Shown piece by piece: positions 24,664 to 33,644 of a stretch of 64,000 bases of DNA. The notes under the pieces are model-generated. The model did not search any database, had not been told where the DNA came from, and worked only from the letters and a program-made list of their open reading frames with translations. The stretch's first letter is position 1, and the number at the start of each line of letters is the position of its first letter. The DNA is from Nevskia sp964451925 (lineage in GTDB: Bacteria; Pseudomonadota; Gammaproteobacteria; Nevskiales; Nevskiaceae): positions 10,087-74,086 of the forward strand of contig CAYVKA010000018.1 of assembly GCA_964451925.1 (NCBI GenBank). Direction: 5' to 3'. The translations under genes and the position numbers were made by a program.

Positions 24664-26940
24664 GTGCACAAGACTGTTGTGCGGCTGCTGTTGCTGCTGT
24701 CGGGCGCTGTTGTCCTGGCGGCCTGCGGCCAGAGCAGTTCCGTTGCCGGCAGCGGCTCCGGCGGCTCCACGCTGATCCGGGTGCTGTCGAACCGGGCGGA
24801 CCTGATCAGCGGCGGCGATGCGCTCATCGAGGTGGCGCTCTCGGGGCACGCGCCGTCGGAAGTCAGGGTCTTCCTGAACGGCGGCGACGTCACCCGGCAT
24901 TTTTCCCTGGATCCGCAGGGCCGCTTCCTGGGCCTGGTTCAGGGCATGAGCGTCGGCGCCAACACCATCAGCGCCACCGTCGGCGGCGACAGCGGCAGCG
25001 CCACCATCGTCAATCACCCCAGCGGCGGGCCGGTCTTCTCCGGACCGCAGCTCCAGCCGTGGACCTGCCAGTCCACCGCGGTGGACGCGCAGTGCGGCCA
25101 GGCGCCCACCTACCAGTACTTCTACCTCTCCTCCGATCCGCTCAAGGCCGGGATGCAGGCGTACGACCCGGCGCACCCCGCCAGCGACGTGGCGCAAACC
25201 ACCACCGACCAGGGCGTGACCTTGCCCTTCATCGTGCGTCTGGAGACCGGCTACCTGGACCGGGACCAGTACGCCATCGCCGTGCTCTACCAGCCGGGCC
25301 GGGACTGGAGCGCGGTGCAGCCGCAGCGGCAGTTCAACCACAAGCTGCTGATCATGCACGGCCATGGCTGCGGCGTGGCCTACGAGAGCGCCGCTGCGCC
25401 CAGCGTGCTGAGCTACGCCCCGGCCAACGTGCTGGGCCTGGCCGGCATCAACCTCACCCTGCCGACGCAGATCGTCCCGGACAGCGCCATCCATGCCCTC
25501 GGCAGGGGCTACGCCGTGCTGTCCACCGCCCTGGACAACAGCGACCACAACTGCAATGTCGCGCTGCAGGCCGAGTCGCTGACGATGGCCAAGGAGCACC
25601 TGATCGAAGCCTATGGCACCCTGCGCTACACCATCGGCAGCGGCTGCTCGGGCGGCTCGCTCGCCCAGCAGCAGATCGCCAATGCCTACCCGGGCATCTA
25701 TCAAGGGGTGGTCATCACCTGCTCGTTCCCCGATGCCTGGAGCACCGCCACGCAGTTCGCTGACTACCACCTGCTGCTGAACTACTTCAGCGACCGCTCG
25801 ACTTGGGCCGCGGGCGTCTCATGGCCGGAACCGCAGCAGGCGGCGGTGATGGGGCATATCTCCACCCTGAACGCCAAGGTCAGCGAGTCGGCGCAATTCC
25901 ACGTCGCGGTGCCCACCGACCCCTGCGCCGGCACCACCGCGCAAAACCGCTATGATGCGAAGACCAACCCGGGCGGGATCCGCTGCACCATCACCGACGC
26001 GGCGATCAACCTGCTCGGCCCGCGCCCGCCGGAACTGTGGACCGACAGCGAAAAGGCCGCCGGCCACGGCTTCGCCGGCTTTCCGGTCGACAACGTCGGT
26101 GTGCAATACGGCCTCTCCGCCCTCAAGTCGGGCCAGATCAGCGCCGCCCAGTTCGTGGACCTGAACCTCAAGATCGGCGGCCTGGATGCCGACACCAACC
26201 ACATGGCCTCCCGCACCGCCGCGGTCGAGCCCGCGCTGGCCAATGCCTATCGCGCCGGCATGATCAACGAGACCACCCACTACGACCGGACCGCCATCAT
26301 CGACTGCCGCGGCCCGGACCCCGGCCTGTTCCATGATGCTTACCGCGCTTTCGCCATCCGCGCCAGGCTGGATGCCGCGCACGGCTCGCACGCCAACCAG
26401 GTGATCTGGGAAGGGCCGTTCCTGATTGTCGGCGACAGCGCTTGCAACGTGAACGGCCTCGATGCCATGGACCGCTGGCTGGCGGCGGTGGAGAGCGATT
26501 TGGACGACATCCCGATTGCCCGCAAGCTGGTCGCCGACAAGCCCGGGAACATCACGGACGAGTGCTGGAGCGGCATCGGGGTCAAGCTCGGCGACGGGCT
26601 ATGCGGCGAGCTGGTCGTGCCGATCTTCGCCACACCACGTATTGTCGCCGGCGACGCCATCACCACCGACACCAACAAATGCCAGCTCAAGCCGCTTGAC
26701 CGCGCCAGGGACTATGGCGCGGCGACGTTCACCGACGCGCAGTGGGCGCAGCTGCAGGCATTGTTCGCCGATGGGGTTTGCGATTTCAGCAAGCCCGGGG
26801 TGAGTCGGCAGCCGACGATTGCCTGGCAGACTTACGAGGGAAATGGCGCAGCGGTCCTCTATGGTGGTGCGCCGCTGCCGCCCGCACCGCCGAACTCCGG
26901 CGGCGGGTGGGCCGGCCCGGCCTTCGCATCGTTTCAATGA
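24664..26940 (+). CDS. Large hydrolase-like lipoprotein (DUF6351 type), copy B
   Basis: 758 residues from GTG, preceded by GGGAGAGAATCCA. Signal and lipobox LAAC. The domain order matches copy A: VLSNRADLISGGDALIEVAL, STALDNSDHNCNVALQAESL, the nucleophile elbow GSGCSGGSLAQQQIANAYPG, GHGFAGFPVDNVGVQYGLSA, and the tail QALFADGVCDFSKPGVSRQP. The elbow Ser supports an esterase-like activity on the cell surface. It is divergent from the LpqC-like esterase and preceded by the shared regulatory element. The strong similarity to copy A indicates gene duplication with the beta-helix gene. Confidence 0.82.
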   Translation: MHKTVVRLLLLLSGAVVLAACGQSSSVAGSGSGGSTLIRVLSNRADLISGGDALIEVALSGHAPSEVRVFLNGGDVTRHFSLDPQGRFLGLVQGMSVGANTISATVGGDSGSATIVNHPSGGPVFSGPQLQPWTCQSTAVDAQCGQAPTYQYFYLSSDPLKAGMQAYDPAHPASDVAQTTTDQGVTLPFIVRLETGYLDRDQYAIAVLYQPGRDWSAVQPQRQFNHKLLIMHGHGCGVAYESAAAPSVLSYAPANVLGLAGINLTLPTQIVPDSAIHALGRGYAVLSTALDNSDHNCNVALQAESLTMAKEHLIEAYGTLRYTIGSGCSGGSLAQQQIANAYPGIYQGVVITCSFPDAWSTATQFADYHLLLNYFSDRSTWAAGVSWPEPQQAAVMGHISTLNAKVSESAQFHVAVPTDPCAGTTAQNRYDAKTNPGGIRCTITDAAINLLGPRPPELWTDSEKAAGHGFAGFPVDNVGVQYGLSALKSGQISAAQFVDLNLKIGGLDADTNHMASRTAAVEPALANAYRAGMINETTHYDRTAIIDCRGPDPGLFHDAYRAFAIRARLDAAHGSHANQVIWEGPFLIVGDSACNVNGLDAMDRWLAAVESDLDDIPIARKLVADKPGNITDECWSGIGVKLGDGLCGELVVPIFATPRIVAGDAITTDTNKCQLKPLDRARDYGAATFTDAQWAQLQALFADGVCDFSKPGVSRQPTIAWQTYEGNGAAVLYGGAPLPPAPPNSGGGWAGPAFASFQ

Positions 26941-26982
26941 AACCGATCTGGCGAGCTTGATTGCCCCGGCGAGCGGACAACC

Positions 26983-27483
26983 ATGCCCATTCACGTCAAC
27001 AAAGAACGTTTGCGCGATTTTCTCAATCAGCGAAGCCAGGCTTCGGAATGGCTGCTGGTGGATCAACGGATGATCGACGCCTATGCACACCTTACCCGGG
27101 ACCGGCAATACATTCACGTGGACACGGAGCGGGCGAAAAGCAGCCCCCTGGGCGCCACCGTTGCCCACGGCCTGCTGACCCTGTCCTTGATGCCCGCGTT
27201 ACTGGCGCCGATTCAGTTGCGGCCGGGCGGCGGCGCAATGGAGCTCTTTTGCGGACTCGATCGCCTGCGATTCATCGAGCCGGTGCGCGTCAATTCACGC
27301 ATTCGCGCGCGCACCACGCTGATCAACATCACGGACATATCGCCGGTGCGTGTATTACTGCGGACCCGGGTGGTCGCCGAAATAGAGCGCGCCTGCAAGC
27401 CGGCCCTGGAAGCCGAGTCGCTGTCGATTTGGGTGATGGATGGTTTGAACAATGGCCCAGACAGCATTGCAAATAGCAAGTGA
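26983..27483 (+). CDS. MaoC-like (R)-specific hydratase
   Basis: 166 residues, the usual size for single hot-dog-domain hydratases. The active-site pattern D-x4-H is present (LTRDRQYIHVDTERA, near residue 45), with the following Gly/His segment GATVAHGLLTLSLMPAL. It would hydrate or dehydrate an enoyl thioester. It lies 42 bases after lipoprotein copy B and may be read from the same promoter. A link to that cluster's ester-cleavage products is only an inference. Confidence 0.86.
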   Translation: MPIHVNKERLRDFLNQRSQASEWLLVDQRMIDAYAHLTRDRQYIHVDTERAKSSPLGATVAHGLLTLSLMPALLAPIQLRPGGGAMELFCGLDRLRFIEPVRVNSRIRARTTLINITDISPVRVLLRTRVVAEIERACKPALEAESLSIWVMDGLNNGPDSIANSK

Positions 27484-27953
27484 CCGGAACAAGGCGGCTT
27501 GGACTTGAACGGTGCGGCCTGCTTTCGGTTGGCCAAGCGTCACTGCAATGCGTCTTCACGGCCACCGCCACCTGATTGCTGCCGCCCCCTATCAGGTTTG
27601 CGCGGCAGTCGTCACCACCAAACAAGACCGTGCTGGGGCAGCCAGGGCCCGAGTGCCGGCCTGCGACCCTTCTGATCGCAGGTCCGGCCAAAATGTGAGC
27701 TGCATCACATTCTTCCGCCATTTCCATACCAGGTGATACTCTGTGCCGCGCCATCGCCCGGAGCGAGCCGGCCGGCGTCTGTCGAATAGACTGCCTACGA
27801 GCACGGACACTGATTCCGTCGCAAGAATCACACTGGCTGAACGCGCTCGGCGGCCAACTGCGCGCGCCGCCGTCGGCGAGATACGTTGCGTTACCTGTGG
27901 ACAGCCAGGGTAAGGACGTCCACAAGCAAGGAAGGCGGTCCAAAGGGGAAAAA
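27484..27953. other. 470-base gap with a CRP-type site
   Basis: No gene recognised. The strongest signal is the TGTGA-N6-TCACA site at 27694-27709, with a possible -10 (GATACT, 27735-27740) about 25 bases downstream, implying a leader of about 200 bases before 27954. No riboswitch or small RNA structure could be identified by eye. Confidence 0.55.
27694..27709. promoter_or_regulatory. CRP-type binding site
   Basis: TGTGA-GCTGCA-TCACA, embedded in AAATGTGA and TCACATT, matches the E. coli CRP consensus at all ten core positions and most flanking ones. It lies about 245 bases before the DUF4034 gene. With the -10 at 27735-27740 the site centre would be roughly 45 bases upstream of the transcription start, close to the activating class II position. 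Confidence 0.7.
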
Positions 27954-30062
27954 ATGGGACGAGTGTCATTGAACGGATGGCGCGGGGCGCGGCGTTGCGA
28001 TGAAGCACCGCGAGTGCCAGCAATGAACAGGGCTGCCGGTTGCGCTTTTTGGGCCTTGCCGTGGACCAAGCTGATGGTGCTGGTGCTGAGCGCCGTCATG
28101 TCCTGTGCCTTTGCGGACTCATCGGAATCCCAGCCGTTGAAGCTGGTGCGCAGCGCGATCAGCAGGGTGGAAGGAACCGACGGCAAGCCGACGCAGGCGT
28201 CGTCCTTCGCCGTCAAGGACCACATTTACTACTTCACCGAGGTTTCCTGGGATGACACCCAGAGGGCCGCCGGCAAGCACCAGCTGTCCTACAAATGGTA
28301 CACGGGGAATCGGATCGCTTTCTCCTTCGCCGACGCCCGGGACTTTCCTGCACTACCGAATTTCTGGTCGGCCTGGATCTCCGGCGGGCACCTCGGGCCC
28401 GGGCATCACAAGGTCGAGTTGTACGTGGACAACGCGTTGTTCGACTCGCAGGAGTTCGACATCCTGGACGTTGCCCAGCCGGACGAACTGCAGATACGGG
28501 ATTCGATCAAGGGTCAGGCGGCGGATTTATTGAAAGCCGGTGATTTCGTGGCTTTCGATCAGATCGCCACACAGTTCCGCCAGTCCGGCGAGCGCACTCC
28601 CGCTGGAGACTGGAAACTGGCCCAGTTGTATATCGGCGTGAAGAATGCCGGCCCGGATAATCCTGACGACCCGCAGTGGCAGCTGCTGGACAGCGTCTCC
28701 AGCCAATGGCTGCGGGCGCATCCCGACTCCCCGACGGCCGTGGTGGTCCGCGCCAAGGTTCTGCTTGCGCACGCCTGGGCCTATCGGGGAGGGGGCTATG
28801 CCTCCGAAGTAACGGAGAGCGGATCGGCGCGTTACCACGACCTGATGGAGCAGGCTCGCGACGTGCTCGACAGCCACAAGGCGGTCGCCGCCAGTGATCC
28901 GGAGTGGGACGCGATCCGCATCGACCTCATCCGTCAGCAGGGCGGGGATTCCCAAGCCGTTTTGAATGCAGCGGCCGAGGCGCTCGGCCGGCAACCGTAC
29001 TACTACCCTATTCACAACTCGGCCGTGATGTCGCTGATGCCTAAATGGGGTGGCTCCGAAGAACTGCTCAAGCAATACGTGCAAATGGCCCTGGACCGGT
29101 CCGCGGCGCGTGAGGGAACACAAGCCTATGCACGCATTTACCATTTCGTCGCGCGCAATGCGCAAACCCCGCTGGACGATCTGAACACTCTGGGGGCGAA
29201 ATGGCAGCCCATGCAGCAAAGTCTGGACGAGATCCTGCGCGCCTACCCCGACTCCTTCAACCGCGACGGCGCGCGCGCAATGGCTTGCTGGGCCGGCCAG
29301 GCGGAGTACTACAAATCCCTGGGTCGCCGCACATCCTTGAATACGCCGCCGGTGGCCTGGTGGGATACCCCGGAGTGGCGACGCGACTGCGACCAGGGCT
29401 TTTTTGAAGGGAAGACCTTCGAGCAACCTGCGTCCGAGCGGCTGCAGCACTATTCCAGTTTCCTGCAAGGCTTTGGGACCGGGGTTTGGCGCGCTGTGGG
29501 CCTGACCATTGTCGTGGTGACCGGCATTCTTGAACTGGCGCTGGCGATTGCAGGGAGAAACATGTCGGGCAGGCGCGAGAACTCACGGCCGGCAGTGGCC
29601 GGCGCGGCTGGGTTCGATCCCTCGCTTTATCCGCGCACCTACCGTTTTCGGTCCGGATCGCGCTGGATCGGCACCAGAATGGCCGTGCGCATGCTGGTTC
29701 TGGGGAGTACCGTGGCCTTCCTGTTCTGGACTGTGCCCTGGCCGAATCGTGCCGAGGTCCTGCAAGTCTTCCTGGTCTGCATTGCCGTGGCGTTGCTGGG
29801 AGCCGCGATAATATTGCGGCGGATCGCACGCCGGGTGATTCTGCATGCCGGGGGAATCGAGTTGCACGACCTCGGCGCAACTCAATATTTGAGGCGCGAC
29901 CAAATTGCCGGCTGCAAAATGCGGGGGGATGAAAGCCGCGTCGGCGCGCTGGTTCTTGTCCCTAATGACACGATGGGCAAAAACCTGCGCATCGATCGGG
30001 TGAGCGGTGAGGACGACGCCTACCGACGCTGGTTTTCTTCCTTGCCCAGACTTGATCCCTAG
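27954..30062 (+). CDS. DUF4034 protein with a C-terminal membrane and PH-like region
   Basis: 702 residues from an ATG after AAAGGGGAAAAA; an alternative is 28023, which gives a cleaner signal (MNRAAGCAFWALPWTKLMVL). After the signal a beta domain (about 45-200) is followed by the DUF4034 helical-repeat region (about 210-490: HAWAYRGGGYASEV, PYYYPIHNSAVMSLMPKWGG). Then come a membrane segment near 510, two more near 575-615, and a final beta-rich PH/YcxB-like part. The function of DUF4034 is unknown; Xanthomonas-group proteins share it. Base composition is less GC-rich than the flanks. A CRP-type site lies upstream. Confidence 0.72.
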   Translation: MGRVSLNGWRGARRCDEAPRVPAMNRAAGCAFWALPWTKLMVLVLSAVMSCAFADSSESQPLKLVRSAISRVEGTDGKPTQASSFAVKDHIYYFTEVSWDDTQRAAGKHQLSYKWYTGNRIAFSFADARDFPALPNFWSAWISGGHLGPGHHKVELYVDNALFDSQEFDILDVAQPDELQIRDSIKGQAADLLKAGDFVAFDQIATQFRQSGERTPAGDWKLAQLYIGVKNAGPDNPDDPQWQLLDSVSSQWLRAHPDSPTAVVVRAKVLLAHAWAYRGGGYASEVTESGSARYHDLMEQARDVLDSHKAVAASDPEWDAIRIDLIRQQGGDSQAVLNAAAEALGRQPYYYPIHNSAVMSLMPKWGGSEELLKQYVQMALDRSAAREGTQAYARIYHFVARNAQTPLDDLNTLGAKWQPMQQSLDEILRAYPDSFNRDGARAMACWAGQAEYYKSLGRRTSLNTPPVAWWDTPEWRRDCDQGFFEGKTFEQPASERLQHYSSFLQGFGTGVWRAVGLTIVVVTGILELALAIAGRNMSGRRENSRPAVAGAAGFDPSLYPRTYRFRSGSRWIGTRMAVRMLVLGSTVAFLFWTVPWPNRAEVLQVFLVCIAVALLGAAIILRRIARRVILHAGGIELHDLGATQYLRRDQIAGCKMRGDESRVGALVLVPNDTMGKNLRIDRVSGEDDAYRRWFSSLPRLDP

Positions 30063-30085
30063 CCCCTGTCCGGTGATGGCCGAAT

Positions 30086-30460
30086 ATGAGCAAGTGGCGA
30101 CGAACCGCGAGTGAAGGCCTCCCGGAGCTGCAGAAAGTGATTTCTGCGGCCTGGTCGCCTATGTCGCTGTGGATCGAGCTGCGCCGTGAATTTGAAAGGG
30201 CTTATCGAGCCGAAGATTCAGATCGGGTTGGACGCATCATGAAGTATGCTCGCTGGTGTTGGACGGCAGATAGCGACGACACCGTTTCCGCCGTCTTGTG
30301 CGCGTTCTTCGAACATCTGCCTGAGGACGAAGCCATCCGAAAGGATATACCGCGCTGGTTTTCGCGCTCGGAATTTGAGCGGTTGCGCGAAGTGTTTGCA
30401 TATCATGCGGGCAGCGCCATCGTTGCCGAAATCGAGCGGGGGTACGCGGCTTGGAAATGA
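30086..30460 (+). CDS. Short conserved hypothetical protein
   Basis: 124 residues, probably soluble and all-helical. Segments such as SPMSLWIELRREFERAYRAE, RIMKYARWCWTAD and FFEHLPEDEAIRKDIPRWFS resemble a family of short proteins of unknown function (from memory DUF7674; unverified). It starts 23 bases after the DUF4034 gene on the same strand, so the two may be co-transcribed. Like that gene its base composition is less GC-rich than the rest, suggesting arrival together. Confidence 0.65.
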   Translation: MSKWRRTASEGLPELQKVISAAWSPMSLWIELRREFERAYRAEDSDRVGRIMKYARWCWTADSDDTVSAVLCAFFEHLPEDEAIRKDIPRWFSRSEFERLREVFAYHAGSAIVAEIERGYAAWK

Positions 30461-30569
30461 GGGTTCACGGCCTGGAGCGGGGCAATGATGGCCGCTCCCA
30501 GGGCAGATGGGGCGGGCATTCCATGTGGTTCATTCGGCGCCAGGTCCCGCAATCCACGCACAAGCAACC

Positions 30570-31235
30570 ATGAAGCTTCTTCTAACTTCCGGGGGTGTCA
30601 CGAATGCCAGCATTCGCGGCGCTCTGGTTGAACTTCTGGGCAAGCCGATTGCGGCGTGCAACGCCTTGTGCATTCCCACGGCAGAGTACGGACACCCAAT
30701 GTGCACTCCCGCGTCCGCGTGGCGCTTCGTTGCGGGAAAGTCCCCCTCGCCGATGTGCGACCTGGGTTGGAAGTCGCTGGGCCTGTTGGAGCTGACTGCG
30801 CTGCCCAGCATTGACCAAGGGCGCTGGGTTTCATGGATCCGGCAGGCAGATGTTTTCCTCGTGGACGGTGGCGACGCAGCCTACCTATGCCATTGGATGA
30901 GACAGTCCGGATTCGCCACTCTGCTGCCAACGCTGCCCGACAAGGTCTGGGTGGGGGTCAGCGCCGGCAGCATGGTGATGACCCCTCGGATTGGACGGGA
31001 CTTCGTGAACTGGACCGCGCCGGCCGGCAACGACAGCGCCCTGGGGATCGTAGACTTTTCAATCTATCCCCACCTGGACAACGAAGGCATGCCGGAAAAC
31101 AACCTGACCAACGCGCAGCGATGGGCGGCGGGCATCGGCAATCCGGCTTACGCCATCGACGATCAGTCCGCCATCAAGGTCGTCGGCGGTGCCGCCCAGG
31201 TGGTCTCCGAGGGACATTGGAAATTCTTTCCGTGA
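30570..31235 (+). CDS. Peptidase S51 family protein (peptidase E-like)
   Basis: 221 residues from the ATG at 30570. The nucleophile elbow VGVSAGSMVM (Ser near residue 133) is the S51 signature, with FLVDGGDAAYLCHWM upstream and a late acidic/His segment SIYPHLDNEGMPENN. The family cleaves N-terminal Asp dipeptides or cyanophycin fragments; the divergent branch seen here (no classic peptidase E flanks) is often poorly characterised. It stands 110 bases after the short hypothetical gene. Confidence 0.83.
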   Translation: MKLLLTSGGVTNASIRGALVELLGKPIAACNALCIPTAEYGHPMCTPASAWRFVAGKSPSPMCDLGWKSLGLLELTALPSIDQGRWVSWIRQADVFLVDGGDAAYLCHWMRQSGFATLLPTLPDKVWVGVSAGSMVMTPRIGRDFVNWTAPAGNDSALGIVDFSIYPHLDNEGMPENNLTNAQRWAAGIGNPAYAIDDQSAIKVVGGAAQVVSEGHWKFFP

Positions 31236-31371
31236 GACCGGTGGGCCCGATCGGGGTCGGCTGAAGGCGGCGGCTCGCTGGCGTCGGCGTCCGCCTGGAG
31301 ATTGTCCGCAGACCTGGGTGGGACATCCCCGGAGCTGGCGTCTGCAACCGGGTCACCGCGCCGCCACCTTG

Positions 31372-32622
31372 TCATTCGCGCGCCGCAGCCGGACTGCGGA
31401 GTACCGAACCATCAAGGCTGCCCTTACGGAACAGGAGCAACGGGGTCGCCAACATCAGGCCGCCCGCCATGGCGATCGCCCAGCGCGGGCCGATGGCGCC
31501 GGCAAGCAAGCCCCATAGCGCGGTCATCGCCGCAATGACCAAGTTGCTGGAAATCGACCAGGCCGACAGGGTGCGCGCAACCCGGCTGCTGTCGATCTGT
31601 TCGAGCCGGTAAGAGGCGAGCAGCGGATTGAACAGTCCGCAACAGGCCACCAGTCCAAACTGCACGACAATGACCAGCGCGAGCCCCGCAACGCCCGGCT
31701 GGATGAAAGCCAGTCCCAGCGACCAGCACGCGCGCAACGCGCCAGCGGCCAGCATCACCCTGGGCTGACCGAAACGTCCAGACAGCGGCTGGGCCAATCG
31801 CGCCCCCAGCAGGCCGCCGACGCAGGGCGCTCCGAAAGCCAGGCCGTATTGCCAGGGGCGGAAGCCGAGCTGGCCCAGCATGAGCACGGCGACCAGCGGC
31901 GCGGTGGCCATGATCAGGCCATTGACCAGAATGGTGTTGAAGAACAACGGCCGCAGCACCGGGTGGGTCAGGATGCAGCGCCAGCCTTCGAGCAGGTCAG
32001 CCGCCCGCAGGCGTGGCGCGGGCCCGCGCGCGGCGGGCGTCTCCCCGGCCCCGCGGATGGCGAGGATTCCCAGCGCCGAGAGCAGGTCGCTTGCCGCGTC
32101 GATGACCACGGTGATCACCGGACCCAACAGCCCGACCGCCGCCCCGCCGAGTGGCGGCCCGATCGCCGTGGCCGTCCACAGCGTCGATTCCAGCCGCGCG
32201 TTTGCGATGAGCAGGTCGCCGGGCTGCACGATGGCTTTGAGGTAGGCGCCGCTGGCCGCCCTGAAAGCGATGTCGGCGGCGGCGCCGATCACGGCCACCA
32301 GAAGGAGCTGCGTGAAACCGAGCCAGCCCAGCGCAAACGAAAGCGGAATGCTGATCAGGGCGGAGAAGCGGATCAGGTCCATCGCGATCATCACCGGGCG
32401 CTTGCGGCGCAACTCCACCCAGGGGCCGAGCGGCACGGCCAGCAGGGTGCCGGCCGCCAGGCCCGCCGCCTTCAGCATCGACACGCCGGCGGCGCCGGTA
32501 TGCAAAACCAGGATCGCGATCAGTGGAAAAGCGTCAAACGCGACCCAGGTGCCGAAGGTGCTGGCCGCATACGCGGCCCAGAGCCAGCCGAATTGTGGTC
32601 CCAGGCGGCGCTGACGGAGCAT
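31372..32622 (-). CDS. Major facilitator superfamily exporter
   Basis: 416 residues with about 12 membrane segments. It resembles the EntS/MFS_3 branch: LWAAYAASTFGTWVAFDAFP at the N-terminus, the loop motif LGPWVELRRKRPVMIAMDLI after segment 2, and FGAPCVGGLLGARLAQPLSG in the second half. The ATG at 32622 is chosen because it starts just before segment 1; the longer upstream frame looks non-coding. The substrate is unknown. It is divergent from the DUF2189 gene across about 154 bases. Confidence 0.85.
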   Translation of the reverse strand: MLRQRRLGPQFGWLWAAYAASTFGTWVAFDAFPLIAILVLHTGAAGVSMLKAAGLAAGTLLAVPLGPWVELRRKRPVMIAMDLIRFSALISIPLSFALGWLGFTQLLLVAVIGAAADIAFRAASGAYLKAIVQPGDLLIANARLESTLWTATAIGPPLGGAAVGLLGPVITVVIDAASDLLSALGILAIRGAGETPAARGPAPRLRAADLLEGWRCILTHPVLRPLFFNTILVNGLIMATAPLVAVLMLGQLGFRPWQYGLAFGAPCVGGLLGARLAQPLSGRFGQPRVMLAAGALRACWSLGLAFIQPGVAGLALVIVVQFGLVACCGLFNPLLASYRLEQIDSSRVARTLSAWSISSNLVIAAMTALWGLLAGAIGPRWAIAMAGGLMLATPLLLFRKGSLDGSVLRSPAAARE

Positions 32623-32776
32623 GCACGTTTGACCGGTTGAGTTCGCCAGCGGGAAAGTTGCGGGCCGCGCGGAGTTTCGTGCGGGTGCCCGGCCAATCTT
32701 ATACCCGGGGCTGGCGCCCCGGCCGGCGCCCTTCCATTTAACGACTCGACGATGCCATAGTGAAACACCCGTCAAT

Positions 32777-33631
32777 GTGCAATCGCGGAGGCGACCCCGC
32801 TTGAACCTTGAGCCGTCCGAGATTTCCAAGGATGGAAGCCCCGCGGCAGGCGGTCCCGAACCGCGCCCGTTCGCCGCGCCCTGCCGTGCCCTGCCGGCCG
32901 ATGCGCCGCTGCGCTGGATCAGGCTGGGCTGGAACGACTTGCGCCGCGCGCCGGCGCAGAGCCTGGGATACGGCCTGATGATGCTGGCGCTCACCTACGG
33001 GATCGCCGCAGTGACCTGGTGGTGGGGCAACATCGGGCTGTACCTGGGCATGCTGTCCGGCTTCGTGTTTGTCGGCCCCTGCCTGGCCATGGGGCTGTAC
33101 GCCATCAGCATTCAACTCGAACGGGGCCAGGCATCCGGCGTGGCCGGCAGCCTGCTGGCCGCGCGCGGGCAGATCGGAAACGCGATGGTATTCGCGCTGA
33201 CCCTGACCGTGGTCTTTCTGCTGTGGGCGCGCGCCGCCATGGTCCTGTACGTATTTTTCCCGGGAGGAAGCGGCAGGACGCCGGCAGACCTTCTGCTGTT
33301 CCTCGGCATCGGCAGTTCCGTCGGCGCCGTGTTCTGCTCGATCGTCTTCGCGGCCAGCGCCTTTTCGCTGCCGATGCTGATGGACCGCAAGGTCGATTCG
33401 ATCTCGGCCGTGGTCAGCAGCGTCAACGCCGTCCTGTCCAACAAGAAAGCCATGCTGGTCTGGGCGTCGATCATTGCGGGTTGCGTGGTGCTGGGTCTGT
33501 TGACCGCCTTTATCGCCTTCCTGGTGCTGCTGCCCCTGCTCGGCTATGCCACGTGGCACGCCTACCGCGACGCGATTGATGCCTCGACCTGGCCGCCGCT
33601 GAACGAGCACCGGGCGGCGCAGCAGGGCTGA
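32777..33631 (+). CDS. DUF2189 inner-membrane protein
   Basis: 284 residues from a GTG start. A 45-residue N-terminal cytoplasmic part leads into RWIRLGWNDLRRAPAQSLGY, the DUF2189 signature before the first helix, then about six membrane segments. GPCLAMGLYAISIQLERGQA and the late SVNAVLSNKKAMLVWASIIA also fit the family. Proteins of this family are often found near cytochrome oxidase or stress genes but have no agreed role. Its stop lies 14 bases from the convergent prenyltransferase stop. Confidence 0.83.
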   Translation: MQSRRRPRLNLEPSEISKDGSPAAGGPEPRPFAAPCRALPADAPLRWIRLGWNDLRRAPAQSLGYGLMMLALTYGIAAVTWWWGNIGLYLGMLSGFVFVGPCLAMGLYAISIQLERGQASGVAGSLLAARGQIGNAMVFALTLTVVFLLWARAAMVLYVFFPGGSGRTPADLLLFLGIGSSVGAVFCSIVFAASAFSLPMLMDRKVDSISAVVSSVNAVLSNKKAMLVWASIIAGCVVLGLLTAFIAFLVLLPLLGYATWHAYRDAIDASTWPPLNEHRAAQQG

Positions 33632-33644
33632 GCCGGCGCCGGCC

